NCBI RefSeq assembly: GCF_000002995.4
Contig: NW_025062477.1
Span: 1,754,001 to 1,818,000 of the forward strand
DNA length: 64,000 nt
Reading direction: 5' to 3'
Source of the DNA: Brugia malayi
Lineage: Eukaryota; Nematoda; Chromadorea; Rhabditida; Onchocercidae
In this document: positions 12,126 through 25,485 of the stretch, one piece after another
How positions within the stretch are numbered: the first letter of the stretch is position 1
Layout: each line of letters begins with the position of its first letter
Position numbers and translations under genes: made by a program
The notes under the pieces: model-generated
Told to the model about the DNA's origin: nothing
The model's database searches: none
Seen by the model: only the letters and a program-made list of their open reading frames with translations

Positions 12126-13985
12126 TTATTTCTTATCCTTTTCGTCTTCTTCTTTAGGTTCCTCTAAACTGACTTGTTCATAACGCGACATCATAGATTC
12201 ATTACGGAAGTTAGGCATCAATTCCCACGGAGTTTTTAGGTCAAATTTACGGAATTCTTGTGCCAGTTCAGTTGGCTCATATACGCATCGATTGAGCTCC
12301 GAATCATATCTCAGCTGAAAACCAAATCCAACAATCTATGACGTAACGTTGGGAGTGACGTCCACTTTCATAACTATTGTGTATTCAGAAATTAAGAAAA
12401 CATACCTCAACATAACCAGACAAAGGAAAGTCTTTCCTGAACGGATGACCTTCAAAACCATAGTCGGTAAGGATACGCCGTAAATCTGGATGATTATTGA
12501 ACCAAACACCGTACATGTCATAAACTTCTCTTTCATACCTGTAACAAGGGTGGAAAAAGTTGGAAGTTCATGTGTTTAAAGAAACTTTGAATTCAAATTT
12601 TGACTTACCAGTTCGCTCCTTTAAAAATCGGTGTTATTGACTCCAACGGTGCAATTTCATCGGTGTATGTGCGGACACGAATGCGTGCATTGAAACGTAT
12701 CGAAAGAAAAGCATAAATGACCTAGAAAAATACAACTGAAGGGAAGAACAGTCCTAACAAAAACAGTTCTAAATATTGCTCACTGCACTGTGCATGTATG
12801 AGATTTCAGCACAACAACACTATTGAGAAATATGTTATTAGCTGCTTCCATCATTTTGCATAATTGCATACTGCCAGTTGTTATCGTGCAATAAAATACT
12901 GTCTAACCTGGTCTGATACGGGAAATCAAGTTATCAAATAAAGAAAAAATCTGTCAACGTAATAATAAATTCTCTTAAGTCATTTGCCATTAAATTGTTC
13001 AAGAACAAATTACCAAGCAACCTTATGTATGGAAGATGCTTTCAATTTTGCATAAATAAGCAAAACTAATAAAACCTCAAAACGAAATTTTCGTGAAGGG
13101 ACGTCCATTCCAGTAATAAATACGATATTAGTAAACTGCGCTGCATGATTTCCTTTCAAAAATGCTATCACGGGTGTCACTCCACTTGGATGAATCAACA
13201 ACTCTAATTCATCTCCAGCGGCAAACTGCAAAATAGCAAGCTATTTCAGAATTATTAGAAGAATGCAAGAATAAAGTTAATTACCAGTTTATCCACTCGA
13301 TGAAATTCAAACTTTCAGACTGTATTAAAACTATTCTAATATCTAGTGTAATAAGTCCTTAATAGATCATTATATTAAAGTAAAGAATTGAAAAGTCTTA
13401 TTTTCTATTCGATGAAAGTCATTATATGGAAACTTCAAAAATATCAGATTTCTGAAGCATATTCATAATATTAACTAAGTAAATAAAAGCTGAATATGTA
13501 ACCTAAAACAATTAGAAAGACTCAAAGGACAACATTACTATTTGGTAGAGTGAACATATTGATAATGTGAAAGAAAATACCTGTACTTTTTGTACAAATT
13601 TTGGTAAACATTCCGCACAATATCGACCAAATTTAGCTAATTTTTCTCGTCTCATATCATCAATTTTCCAAATCGTTGCTGAACATAATTACGCAAATTC
13701 TTAAAATACTCATTAAAAAGTTTCGGAAAAAAAAAGAAAAACATAATGTTTAGTAGTACTTCGATTTACATCGAATTTTATTGGGTAAAAAAATTCACCT
13801 AAATTATAGTTTAAATTTCAAATTTAATCTTCGACAAAAAACGGAGAAATCAAGATTTGCATACCTTTCTTTTTGTTTTTTTCCATCTTATCAGAAAAAT
13901 TTGTCGTACAGCTTCGCGTATTTTTACTAACTATTCCCGTAAACCTACATAATGTGCGCCAAGCTTGTACTTGGCGATTCAACAT
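12126..13985 (-). CDS. nuo-2: NADH:ubiquinone oxidoreductase 30 kDa subunit (NDUFS3 / nuo-2)
   Basis: Six exons on the minus strand (13985-13865, 13678-13581, 13225-13076, 12721-12609, 12538-12406, 12314-12126) encode 267 residues; human NDUFS3 has 264. The start is a mitochondrial-type presequence rich in Arg, Thr and Ser ([15 protein letters not shown]). The complex I 30 kDa signature is intact: [20 protein letters not shown], then [19 protein letters not shown], followed by [15 protein letters not shown]. It is a core subunit of the matrix arm, supporting NADH-to-ubiquinone electron transfer. The ATG follows directly after a TTTTCAG acceptor (13986-13992), a good sign of spliced-leader trans-splicing at this spot. 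The C terminus ends in an acidic/Lys tail (EEDEKDKK). Confidence 0.96.
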
Positions 13986-13992
13986 CTGAAAA
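13986..13992 (-). promoter_or_regulatory. Likely trans-splice acceptor at the nuo-2 start
   Basis: Read on the minus strand, TTTTCAG is immediately followed by the nuo-2 ATG. With no room for a 5' UTR this is best explained as a spliced-leader acceptor, which is inference from nematode biology. Confidence 0.6.
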
Positions 13993-16900
13993 TTTTGATC
14001 TGAAGCAGAAAGATGTGTTAACTTTCAATAATATCACCTGTTAATTATTCATAATAGTGTCATTCTGTTATTCTATCTGAAATTAAGAGATGGCACAAGT
14101 CTACAAAGATAAACCAAAACATATAATCTGAAAGATTCTTATTTAGTTCAGTTAATACGATAGTTGTTGCCAAATTACTCAAAATAAATTTGACCAATTA
14201 TCAAAAAGCGTAAAATCATACAGAGATAGCACTTGGAAGTGTCTTCAAAGAAATAACCGATATGCTACTAATAAATGATCAGATAATCAGGAATATTCGT
14301 TAAAAGAAAACAATCAAAAATTTTTAAATATTAAATTATGGCTACAATTAAAATTCATAAGAATCATTTGACAACTCGAATTAGGTTGCTAAGAAGCTAG
14401 AAAAGTTACCCAGTTCGTTAATGTAAATCATTGATGGATAAACACTACAATCACTGTTCTTACAGTGAGAAATATAGTGCTTTCAGAGAGGGTACGAGAA
14501 AGATCGCTTGAAATAAAATATACATGTATAGATGAAGGAAATTAGATGGAACAAGATATTTAATTAAAACTGAGGGTAAGATGAAATATCATCTAGTTTG
14601 AGAATAAAAGATGAGTTAGGGACTATATGAAATGATTTGTTTGGGAATGTTATGTTTTTCTGGTTTAAAGGATTAATATGTGTTATTATTATTACTATAT
14701 AGTAGTTATAATGACTGAAAATTTTAGAAAAAAAAAAAAAAAAAAAGAAAAACAGAGAACAAGAAAGAAAGAAAAGACAAAGATTGAAAGGAAGTAATAA
14801 TCAAAAGGAAATGGTGCTGTGAGAGAGTGAGAGAATGCCGAAATATGAACGGCCAGTCATTGTAGCAGTGATTGAGAGTAATTTTTTATCGGTACTAAAT
14901 GCAACAATCTGATCATTAAAGAAAGAAAAATAAGTAGATGCATGGCATTTTGATCCAAATGATAAGTTAAAGCTATCATAAGCATCTTATCACACTTATC
15001 ACCTCATATTTTGTTCATTTCCTATCCTTATCTTATTCTCTCCTCTCCTCTGTTATATCTTATTTTCATCACATTTCTTTATCCATAGATTTCAATAGCA
15101 TCAATTTGAATGAGTTTGAATAAATTGGAAAGATGAAGAAATCAGTAATATCACTTGATAGTTTTTTTTTATTAAGAATATCAGTTAAGCATTTTCAAAA
15201 ATATCACTTCGTTTTATTTTGATTTATTAAAATCTTTTTCGAAAATAAAGCTCAATAAAATTTAAAGAAATTGAATGTAATGTTTAGAGTTTTTTTTTTT
15301 TTTTTTTTTTCCTCCTTTTCAGAAATTTTTTGCTTAAGGGTTTTTTTTTTTTTTTCTTCTTCTCTCCTAAAGTTTGTAATTGAAATAGCATAACTTTCTT
15401 TGGCAAAGAAATAAATAGTAGTGGTAATTTCATGATTATTTTATTATAATAATTTTTGTAAATTCCATCGACTTGTCGTCAGACAGAGTGATTAAAATAT
15501 TTATGACAAGTTGGTATGTGAAGGAAATGTTGGTGCTATTAGTACGAAAATTGTAAAAAAATACCAAAAACAAAATTCGAATCATTGAAGCATTTGTCAA
15601 AGTATTATAAGGAAGTCTTATATACATACAAAGTTAGAATTTAAAAGATGCGGCATGAACTTTTTAATCATCTTAGCAATAAATGACGATAAATTTAAAT
15701 GTTTAACATTCTTCTGCAATTCATCAATAAGATATAATGGCCACTAATTAGATCGAATGGTTTTGATAGTATCAATGCGGGTTTTATAAAAAAAAAAAAA
15801 AACCGGATTTAAACCGGTTCTCTTTCTTCATTATATTATGGTATATACATATGATATCTTTAATGATCCTACGCTTCGAACTTCATCCTCATAAATGATA
15901 AAGCGAATTATCACAAGAACAAAAGCAATTAAAAATTTGAATATATTGACTTTCCTATACAGTTTAGTAAACTTTTTGTGATATTTTTTTACAAGTCTCA
16001 TCAATTTATTATCAGGCAGACTGATTAAAGTTAGTCTATGTCAGTGCTATCAGTATGAGTTTTTGATTATTAAGATATTCGTTATAAAAGTGAAATCATT
16101 TAAAATTGTTAAACAAATTAAAAAAAAACTGACTAAATGTGCTATTGAAAATATTGCAAAAGTCTTCGACCACATTTAAGAATAGTATTTGATCGAATTG
16201 TAAAATTTATTTCACTATTTAAAAATCTCTCAAAAGAGTGTTAAAATTAGATAAAATTTCGCAAACCTATTATTATCATTATAAGGCATATGATAAAATT
16301 TTATAAAGTTTTAGGCGTTTGTTATGAGAGTGTAATTACGTAAGGTATCTTTAATTATTTATTAGGTCAAAATTTCAGATACATTTGTTAATCCCTTCTA
16401 ATCATACTCATCTCATTTAAATCATTTTGCCATATCAAACCATGAACTTGCATTAATCATTAATCAACACCGATCATAAAGTGGAACAATGAGAAACAAA
16501 CAATCAGACTTATCAATTGTTCATCACATTCCAACAGGTTACTTATTCGTTTTTAATTAAATATCATATAGAAATCATAAATATGCTTTAAGTTGTTTGT
16601 GAGCATATCTATTTAATGGATTGAACCGGATTTCTTTTTCAAGATTGTTCCACCCTATAAAATACCGGTTTTCCTGCTCGTTTTCTTATTTTCCAGCATG
16701 AAACAATGTTCCAGAAATTTTCATTTTTTCAGTATTGTTATTAACTAATGATAATGGGAAAGTAATAAATATTTGAAGCTTAAGTTTTTTTTTAATACAA
16801 TTATAGTTTGAAACTTTTCAAAAATTACCTTCTAAATAGAAGGTTAAATAATTTTTTGTGATATAGAGAAGGTTTGTATAAATTAATTAAGTTGTATCTA

Positions 16901-17979
16901 TTCATTTCGACGGGTGATAGCAATTATTGTAGAATAGCTTTCTTATGCTTACTTTGCATCTGATTAGGAATATTCTATACATTTAGCTGTTCATAAATCC
17001 TAAATATGACGATGATTTTAGTAATAATTAATTGATCTGAAATATTAGAATTTTTCAAAAATGATTCAACAAATATTATCTTTTGGCTCATATGCGAAAC
17101 AATTTATGAATTAATTAATGTAGTGGAACTAATAATTAATTGATTTCGATTACAGTTTGCAGTTCACTTATATGTAATTCAAATAATTGTAATATTGATA
17201 TAGATAATTTTATGCATCATCAATCAATTAATTTCAAATTGCTAGTTGCAACTTCTCATCAAATATCAAACATTTACAGTTCAGACGTTTTTGATGGTAT
17301 TTAGTTGCACAACATTTAGTTATTTCAGTGATTACAAACAAAATATAATAAGAATATATAAACTGATTTTTTTTTTTTTATTTTCCTTATAAAAAAAATA
17401 AAAAAATGTGACATATCGAATGACATTCCGATGATAATTTTACAATTTGTGTTACTCAAAAATGAAATTAATACTTTTCTTAATACCATCTTGTTGTGAT
17501 AATATTGTGAAGATTTGGCGCAGAAAACAACTGATACAATGAAATTAGAAGGGATAAAATAGACTGAGAGTATTATAAAAACATTTTTTTTTTTTTGAAT
17601 TATGGGAAAATAAAAAAAAAAAAAAATAATTTAAAAAAATTAGAAACTCTGGCAAATTTTAAAGTTTCAAAAATTTATAATATTTGAAAATTTTTATGAT
17701 TTTATTCAATAAATTTTCTAATTTTTTTTTTTTTCTGTAAGATTTTTTCCTATTTTTTATTTTTGAAATATTAACATCTGGGGAAAAAAAAATGTAATCA
17801 TGATACATAATTGATATCGATAAACTGGAAAATAGCTTAGTTAATGGTCCTAGAAGAAAAACAGAAAGAAAAAGGAAAAATTTCTATTCGTTTTCAACAA
17901 TATAACTTCATAAAAATGAAAAATTTACACTACCATCGAATTTTGAATAAAATAATTTCGTAGGTTTTTTTTTTAAAAA
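13993..17979. other. About 4 kb without a supported gene
   Basis: I see no convincing exon chain here. The stretch holds long A/T runs (for example 14729-14746, 15291-15311, 15340-15355), an ACCGG-containing near-palindrome at 15801-15820, and two diverged copies of a segment at about 15475-15545 and 16010-16065 (shared words around CAGACTGATTAAA and TGCTATCAGTA). It contains the upstream region of nuo-2 and the 3' flank of the secreted-repeat gene. Confidence 0.5.
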
Positions 17980-20900
17980 TTAATATCGAGAATATCGCTT
18001 GAGACTTTGTCGACGAGCTGGAACTGCATGTGGTGGTTGAACTGTTGATAATGACTGTTGTGCTACTACTTCCTGAGCATTTTCACTTTGCACCGCTTCT
18101 GCTTCACCGATGGATGCTGCCGCTGATGCTGATGCTGATGCTGATGCAAGATCAATTGTACCGCCTAAAATTTGCTAATAGAAAAATTTGCATATTGAAA
18201 ATTTATATTTATGTTATGAAGAATTGAATCTATTCAATCAGTAAATTATGATAATGATATAAAAGCTATAAATAGCATGTTTGAGTTAAAAAAAATTATA
18301 TAATAATAATTTATTAGTTAACTTTCTTCCTTTTCTGTTTCTGAAATTTATAATAATAATAATAATAATAATGAAATTTCAGTAATCAACAGATTTATTA
18401 CCACTTTGTTACAGCGAAGAATTCAAAAATGTTGATAGATTAACCTACTTCATTCTGTTTTATCTATTTATATATTTTTTTAACATATACTGATATTGTG
18501 ATACTTTCAAAGTTTCCAAAATATTGGTACTTTGATATATTCAATATCAGAAAGTAAAAGTTTTTCATTCCTTATTATAATAATATGATGATTATTTAAA
18601 GTGAAAGATTCAAAAAATAATAAGAAAAAAAAAAAAAAAAAAAAGTGATTTACCATCAGGGAGAGTTGCTTGCTCAACACCTTCCGCAAATCGTCCTGAT
18701 ACCGATGGATTTTCCGGTGATAGCAAGAGTGATTGTGATGCACCACCCAGAGTGGAATCTTTGTATTGTACCTGAGAAGCAGCCAGTCCACGAGCTTCGC
18801 TGTAGGACTGTGATTGTTGTGGTGGTGCCTGAGGAGCATTAAAAAATGACGGTGGTGCCGCTTGTGGTGCATTATAAGATGATTGCGGTATTGGTGGTGC
18901 CGCTTGAGGTGCATTGTAAGATGATTGCGGTATTGGTGGTGCTGCTTGTGGTGCATTATAAGATGACTGCGGTACTGGTGGTGCTGCTTGTGGTGCATTA
19001 TAAGATGACTGCGGTATTGGTTCTGCTGCTTGTGGTGCTGGTGCTACGTAGCTCCCTGCACTACCTGGTAATCCACCAAAGCCACCTGGAAATGCTGGTG
19101 CTACATACCTAAAAAGTTCCAAATTAATAATAAATCGATAGCACAATTTATTCAAATGCATTGCCAATGAGTTTTAAGTAATTAATTGAAATTATATCTT
19201 GTATTTATGTATTTCAATTTTTTAATTACATAAAATTATACGCATGATTCTTTTATTTCAAAACTAATCAATTAATTTTAGTTCAAATTTTATTCAATAT
19301 GCTAGAAGCACTAAACTGTTTTTTTTTTTTCATTGTGGTTTTCAATTTATTGAATAATTTAATTTTCAGGCAAAAAATAAATAAAAGTTTTAATTCCTTT
19401 GTTTTCCAACTTTTATTTTGCGTCGTTGTCTCTTCAAAACAAATAATTAAAATTAACTTACCCTCCTCTGCCACCACCAGCCGTTTGAACTGGAGTACAA
19501 ATGGGTCCAGAGCATCCTTGTTGTTGCGGTGGGCAACATGGTCCACCAAGACCACCAAGACCACCAAGACCACCAAGACCGCCAAGACCGCCAAGACCAC
19601 CAGGAGTACAAATAGGTCCAGTGCATCCTTGTTGCTGTGGTGGGCAACATGGTCCACCAAGGCCAAGACCACCAAGACCGCCAAGACCACCAGGAGTGCA
19701 AATAGGTCCAGTGCATCCTTGTTGTTGTGGTGGACAACATGGTCCACCAGGACCACCAAGACCACCAAGACCGCCAAGACCAACAGGAGTACAAATAGGT
19801 CCAGTGCATCCTTGTTGCTGTGGTGGACAACATGGTCCACCAGGACCACCAAGACCACCAAGACCGCCAAGACCAACAGGAGTACAAATAGGTCCAGTGC
19901 ATCCTTGTTGCTGTGGTGGACCACTAGGACCGCTAGGACCACCAAGACCGCCAAGACCAACAGGAGTACAAATAGGTCCAGTGCATCCTTGTTGCTGTGG
20001 TGGACAACATGCTCCACTAGGACCGCTAGGACCACCAGGAGTACAAATAGGTCCAGTACATCCTTGTTGCTGTGGTGGACAACAACCAGGACCGCCAAAA
20101 CCACCAAAACATGCCGATACTGGATAGGCTAGCAGGATCGGTATTAATGCAAATTCCTAAAAACACATTTTCAGCTTTTTTTTAGCATAGAAAGAAAAGT
20201 AAGTGCAATGTGTAAAGTAAAGGATCTAATTAAGCATTAATTGCTTTTAATATTGTATCACTGTCATATTGATAATAATTAAAAATACTAAAACTGTTAA
20301 ATAATCTAATTACATTAGCGGTCTAATTAATCTATTAGACAATTAATTAATCATTCTATTGACGAATGCTAACAATCTTGGTATCTTATGGTAATTTTGA
20401 AATATTACTATCAAAATATTACCTGTGTTAATTGCTTCTTATCACTTAAATACAATTTAAATATAAAGAAGAAGTTAAAGAAATATTTAGATAAATTTTT
20501 TTAAGAAAACAACTATTTTTACGCATAATTTACAATTCTAGCTTATTAGGTTTATATAATAAGTAATTTGGCATAATTGATAGTTTATTAAATTTTCTTC
20601 TAAATAGCAATTTAAACTGCTGTTTATTGTACATTTAAAACTGTCTTTTTTATTGTTATTTAATTTGAGTATTTTGAAGAGATGGTAATAGTAATTCTAA
20701 AATAAGCAAAAAACAAATCACAAAAATCTGTCATGCAAATTACAAAATACATAGTGCTGTAAAAATTATAATGTTATAAAGATCTCAGTTAAAATACTAA
20801 TGAAAATATCGTGAAATATACTTAAATTTAAAAGTTTCCTCGAAAAACTTTAGAAAATTTAATAGAAAATATTTTATTGCTATACCAAAGATCATAGTAA

Positions 20901-22858
20901 AGTTCTAAGTTCGAACATTTCAGATATTTTTCAAATTCAAGACTTGAACCTTTTTTTTTTTTTTTTTTTGTTTGACAAATCTTTCGCTTTTCGATTGGTA
21001 ATTTTTTTTTAGGAGAAAATGTTAGAAAGACAGAAAGAGAAAGAGGCACAGAGAGAAGTCTATTTGATATCAATAGATAGTTTTTGTATTTTTGTTGGCA
21101 TTAAAACTTGAAAAGTTTTTAAAATTTTTGTGAATTTTTTTTTAAATTTTTGTAAATTTAATAAAATTAAACTTTTTTCGTTCTTATTCTTGAATGGTGT
21201 CTTTCTCCCAATATGAAATAATATTTTCCTTTTTCTCTTTTGAATTAACACTAATGTAATGAAATTATTTTACTATATTAGTATTTCATCGTTATTAACT
21301 TGGAAAATTTCTGAAATAAAATTTTATTATTAATGAATGGTTTTATTATTAATGGTTATTTCAATAATTAACGTTAAATAAATAATCATGTGAATATTTA
21401 TGCAAAACTATCATTTTTATCTATCAATGGGTTTACGTCAACATATAGTATGTTACGTGCACGCATTACGTACGTGATTTATATTTGGTATGATAAATAG
21501 TTATGCATACATTTGATATCCTAAGACTATTTTTTAATTGATTATACAATGTTTGCACTACTTATTAATTACAAATCGAACTTTGCTTTATACTTAGAGT
21601 ATGTTGATTAACAAAATTAGGATTGTACGCAATAGTCCTCAACGTTGTTAGGCAGATGATTAAGTAATCCTGAAATTAATGAACTCATATATAATTAAAC
21701 TTGGCAATTTCTGAAATTTATTACTTATCGAAGTGTAGAATACGTACATAAAGGTATTCAAGCATTTACTATGTAATATTGAGGTATAAAAGTTAAATAC
21801 ATTTTGCTTATTCATTTAATCAACATATTATTTTCGAAAAGAAATTTTCATTGAGACGAGCTACAAGTTTAAGTTTCTCTTTTTTAATCGTTATTGATTA
21901 TTACTAGGATTTCATAGATTTCATGTAAGTTTGCTTAGGTCAGAGGTTAAAATCTTAACTTTATTTTATTTACTCATCTATTTGCCATTATATGTTATAT
22001 TAAAATTTATGCCAAATTATGCAAATATTTTTTTATTATTAGATTAGCTTGAAATAAAGCAAAAAATTTTGTTATATTTGATTGAATATAATTACACCAC
22101 CTATAAATATTTTTATTTAGCATTCAGTTTGAACATTCGTTTAAAAATTATTTAATTTGCTATCCTGCAAAATTCTAACAATTTTAGATTATAACAAGAT
22201 TATTTCTTCTTTTCACCTTTTTGAATTGCTAATTTTTATAATTAGATTTTGTAGGATCGATTACAGGTAGACTACATCAATAATTAAGCTTATTCAGTCA
22301 AACATAAGTATTATCAAAGAATAAAATAATAACAGGTTGCAATCTTTGTTTGGTAGTTCACCAATTGATAATTACTGTTATCGTATAAGATAATAATAAT
22401 TAATAAATGTAAATAAAAAGTGATTATTTAGATTATAATAAGAATAGGAATTAAAATGATTGTTTTGTTTCTATTTTAAAACAATTCAATATTGATTTCG
22501 GAACGATGCTTCATTTTTTTCATTATACCACACTTAACATTAATTTTCATTTTTTTTTTTTTTTTTTTTAAGAATTTAAAATCTAAGTACTTAAGAAAGA
22601 TATATCGGAAAGAAAAATGGAAATTAGACAGTGATCAATAAATGACACTAACAAAAGTTATTTCATTTCTATGACATTTGACATAAATTTCATAAATAAC
22701 TTTTTAATTATATAAAAAAAAATATCAAAAAATTTTTCAGTTTTTTTATAAAATCATAACATTCTTCTCATTGAACTAAAATTGTATCATTATTATTCAA
22801 TTTAAACTTGTCTTTAAAAAAAAAAAAAAAAAAATAAAGTAAACTTTTAACTAACCAT
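17980..22858 (-). CDS. Secreted Cys/Pro/Gln/Gly tandem-repeat protein, nematode-type
   Basis: Four minus-strand exons close perfectly: 22858-22856 (only the ATG), 20156-19462, 19108-18654, 18164-17980, giving 445 residues. The intron after the ATG is 2.7 kb. The product starts with a clean signal peptide (MEFALIPILLAYPVSA), then seven modules of CCPPQQQGCTGPICTP separated by GLGGLGG/GPSGPSG spacers, then about five copies of a PQAAPPIPQSSYNA unit, an Ala/Ser stretch and a basic-aromatic end (KRYSRY). It is therefore extracellular, perhaps a cuticle, sheath or gland structural protein. Paired cysteines suggest disulphide cross-linking. It is not a Gly-X-Y collagen. No enzyme motif is seen and I cannot name a family. 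One module (about 19917-19930) lacks the leading CC pair. The antisense strand is also open through the repeats, a by-product of composition. Confidence 0.8.
19480..20110 (-). repeat. Coding tandem repeat of 60-100 bp units (CPPQQQGC module)
   Basis: Seven copies of a GC-richer unit encoding CPPQQQGCTGPICTP plus a variable number of GGL/GGP codons. Copies differ mainly in the number of CCAAGACCA-type triplet pairs (plus-strand view), as expected from slippage. The richness of GGN codons makes this the most GC-rich part of the window. Confidence 0.85.
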
Positions 22859-24323
22859 TACGGAAAAAATTCGTCTTTCTTTTTTTTTTTCTCCCTGATA
22901 CTTCTCCTCACTTGATAATTGTTTAACTGATCAGTTAACAAGGAATAGTTAACTTTGCTTCCTGACTATGTAATGATAATTCTGATAATGAAGACTGGGT
23001 AGTTTAACTAATTGGAATACTGAGATAATGGAGGAAGTTTACTGATTGCAATATAAAACTGACAATTGAAACAAAAATTATACCATTTATATATCAGAGC
23101 TTGAGGCGATAATTGTGAACATATTTGAAAACCAGCGGCGTCAAAATTTTCATCTAACCTTCTTCCTTCCAATTTGTGCTATCTTTTCATTCATTAAACT
23201 TTTCCAAACTGTCATCCCATATTTGTCTCATTTGATATAGATATATCTCAAAGTCTGACATCCCAATTTTATAAGTTTAAAATAAAGCCCTAAAGCTATC
23301 ATCATTTAATTTCCGTAATTGTATCAAATGTGACGTCTACATTATCGTATATTCTCATTCAGTGTCCAGTTTTCTGTTAACTACCCGAGAAATGTTAATA
23401 ATAATAATAATAATGATAAAAATGATAGCACTGGTGATAAAGTATGCATGTTTCCATTAATATTACTGACATAATTTAGACAAAGATAATTATACTTCGA
23501 TTAAATAATTAATATTTAATTGCTTCCCTTTTTTCTCTCTCTCTCCTTTCATTTTATTTCTGATTCCTTACTTCCCGCTAACATATTTTTATTAGCTTTA
23601 TTTAAATTTCTTTCATTATATCTGAAATTAAAAAAAAAAAAAAAATTGTTTTATCAATGTTATATCTTATCATCATACAAACATTAGAAGGTTTTGATGA
23701 TTATATTTCAGATCATTATTATCAGTATTATCACTTAAATCGAAAGTAAAAAGTCGAATTAATCAGCTTATGTTCAAAATTTTCAAGGCGATTAATTAAT
23801 TAATCAGATGTGATAAAACATTCCAAAAAAGAAAAAAGAAAAAACTGAATAAACCGGTATACTTATGATAAGAACTGGTATATTTTCAATTAAAAGTAGA
23901 ATGAAACAGGACGAAATGACATTTCAATTCATTGAATCAAATGCATTGTTAAGTGGACCAAAGGTTGAAGATTAGCTAATTAATTAAAGTGAAAATGATA
24001 ATGGCCATTGCATTTCAACTTTTTTCATTTTGTAATACAATCGACAATTTTGAAAAATTTTACTTCATAAGAATTAATCAATCAATTTTGCATAGTTTAA
24101 TATCAACAAAAACTTTTAAAAGATAAATGATATTTAACTGTTTTTAATTTCACTTGTAAAAATTATCTGACAATTAAATTTATAAAAGTTCTTATTATTA
24201 AAACTAATTTGACTTCAACTTTTCACAAAAAATAATATTAAAAAATTTTAAATTTCGAAAATTAAGATTTCAATTAAGAAAAAAAAAAAAAAAAAAAAAA
24301 ATGATGCATAGATGCTTTTACAA
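22859..24323. other. Gene-free stretch between the secreted-repeat and TTR-like genes
   Basis: Upstream region of the secreted-repeat gene and 3' flank of the TTR-like gene. It holds an ATT/AAT trinucleotide tract at 23395-23415, poly-A/T runs (23629-23645, 24280-24301) and no exon I can support. Confidence 0.5.
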
Positions 24324-25485
24324 TTATTTTATCATTTCTTTAGGAAAGATTATTTGCATATTTACAATACCAATATCAAAGAATTCTCCAACTTTGCCTG
24401 AACGATCAACAAATCGTGATGGAATTGTCCATTTAACTGTACGACTACCTGGCTGTAATGAATGAATGAATGAATTACTTTGCAATTATTATTAATAAAT
24501 CCAAATAAAATTCAAACAAAATCTTCTATCTATCGATGAATATTTTTTTTTTTTTTTTTAGCAATTTGAATTGCTTAAATAATAAGTATATGTTCAATTT
24601 TATTTTATATTTTTGTCAATAACTAAAAATTATTTAGAATTATTAAAATTTATTTGAAAGCTCAATTCTTTATACAATCTATGATATAGCGCAGTTATCA
24701 TCATAATCTAACTTCAATTTTTATCACTCTATTATAACTTCTTGAATTTTCATTGTTTGTCTCAGGAAATTTGTAAAAATTTTTTTCGATTAGATGCAAA
24801 AATTGAATTTTGACTTCAAAAAATAACATTTTCATAGCTTTACTGTAACTTTTTTATTTTACATTAGTTTTTACTCTTTTTTTTTTTTTTTTTTTCTGTT
24901 CTTTCACCATTTTCTGAATTTGTACATTTTAAATTAATTTTGAATGTATAAAATTGCATTTTATAAATGAATACTTTTTTGAATTGCATTCCAAGTATGT
25001 TGGTATCATGATCGCAAGTATGATATACCCTCATATATGGTTTAATATGAAAAAATGCACCAATACGTCTTCCAATAGCCTCAAAATAACCTGCATTATT
25101 CGTTCTTGTATCGATCAATTGATCATCAACACCTTCAAAAACATTTTGTTTAATTCAACTGTATGTGTCTGTGTAAAAGATTGCTTAATTCAACTTATTT
25201 TTTTTTACAAATTAAATTTAGGTACTAAAAATGAATTATTAATTTGACTTATTGACGCATTATTTTTTAATAGCTCTATACTTTGCTAGTAATACTTTTA
25301 TGAGAAGTTGAAATTAAACTTAAAATGAAATACTTACCAAGTTTATTTTTATTCCATACTTCAATTCGAGCATCATTCAATGCTTTTGCACCACACATTA
25401 ATTGTCCTCGAATAGCAATTGTTTGTTGTAGAAATGCAAGTGTGTAGCATGTCGAGAGTGCAGCAAAAATAATCAAAATTTGCAT
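24324..25485 (-). CDS. Transthyretin-like family protein (TTR-like, secreted)
   Basis: Three minus-strand exons (25485-25338, 25132-24975, 24452-24324) give 144 residues, the usual size for nematode TTR-like proteins. A signal peptide (MQILIIFAALSTCYTLA) is followed by the family pattern: IAIRGQLMCGAKALNDARIE, TNNAGYFEAIG, PYMRVYHTCDH, and a final beta-strand region TVKWTIPSRFVD. The family is nematode-expanded, extracellular and abundant in worm secretions; only a few members have known roles, for example binding surface phosphatidylserine on dying cells. The start at 25485 is preferred over an upstream in-frame ATG at 25584, which would add a poly-T-derived Phe-rich stretch. The 25-residue segment between the YHTCDH block and the last exon is the least certain. 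Confidence 0.88.

Noticed and set aside
19299..20132. Long plus-strand ORFs (277 and 208 codons) rich in Thr/Lys or Pro/Arg across the repeat region
   Set aside because: They are antisense shadows of the secreted-repeat exon, whose minus-strand frame has a signal peptide, matching splice phases and sensible modules.
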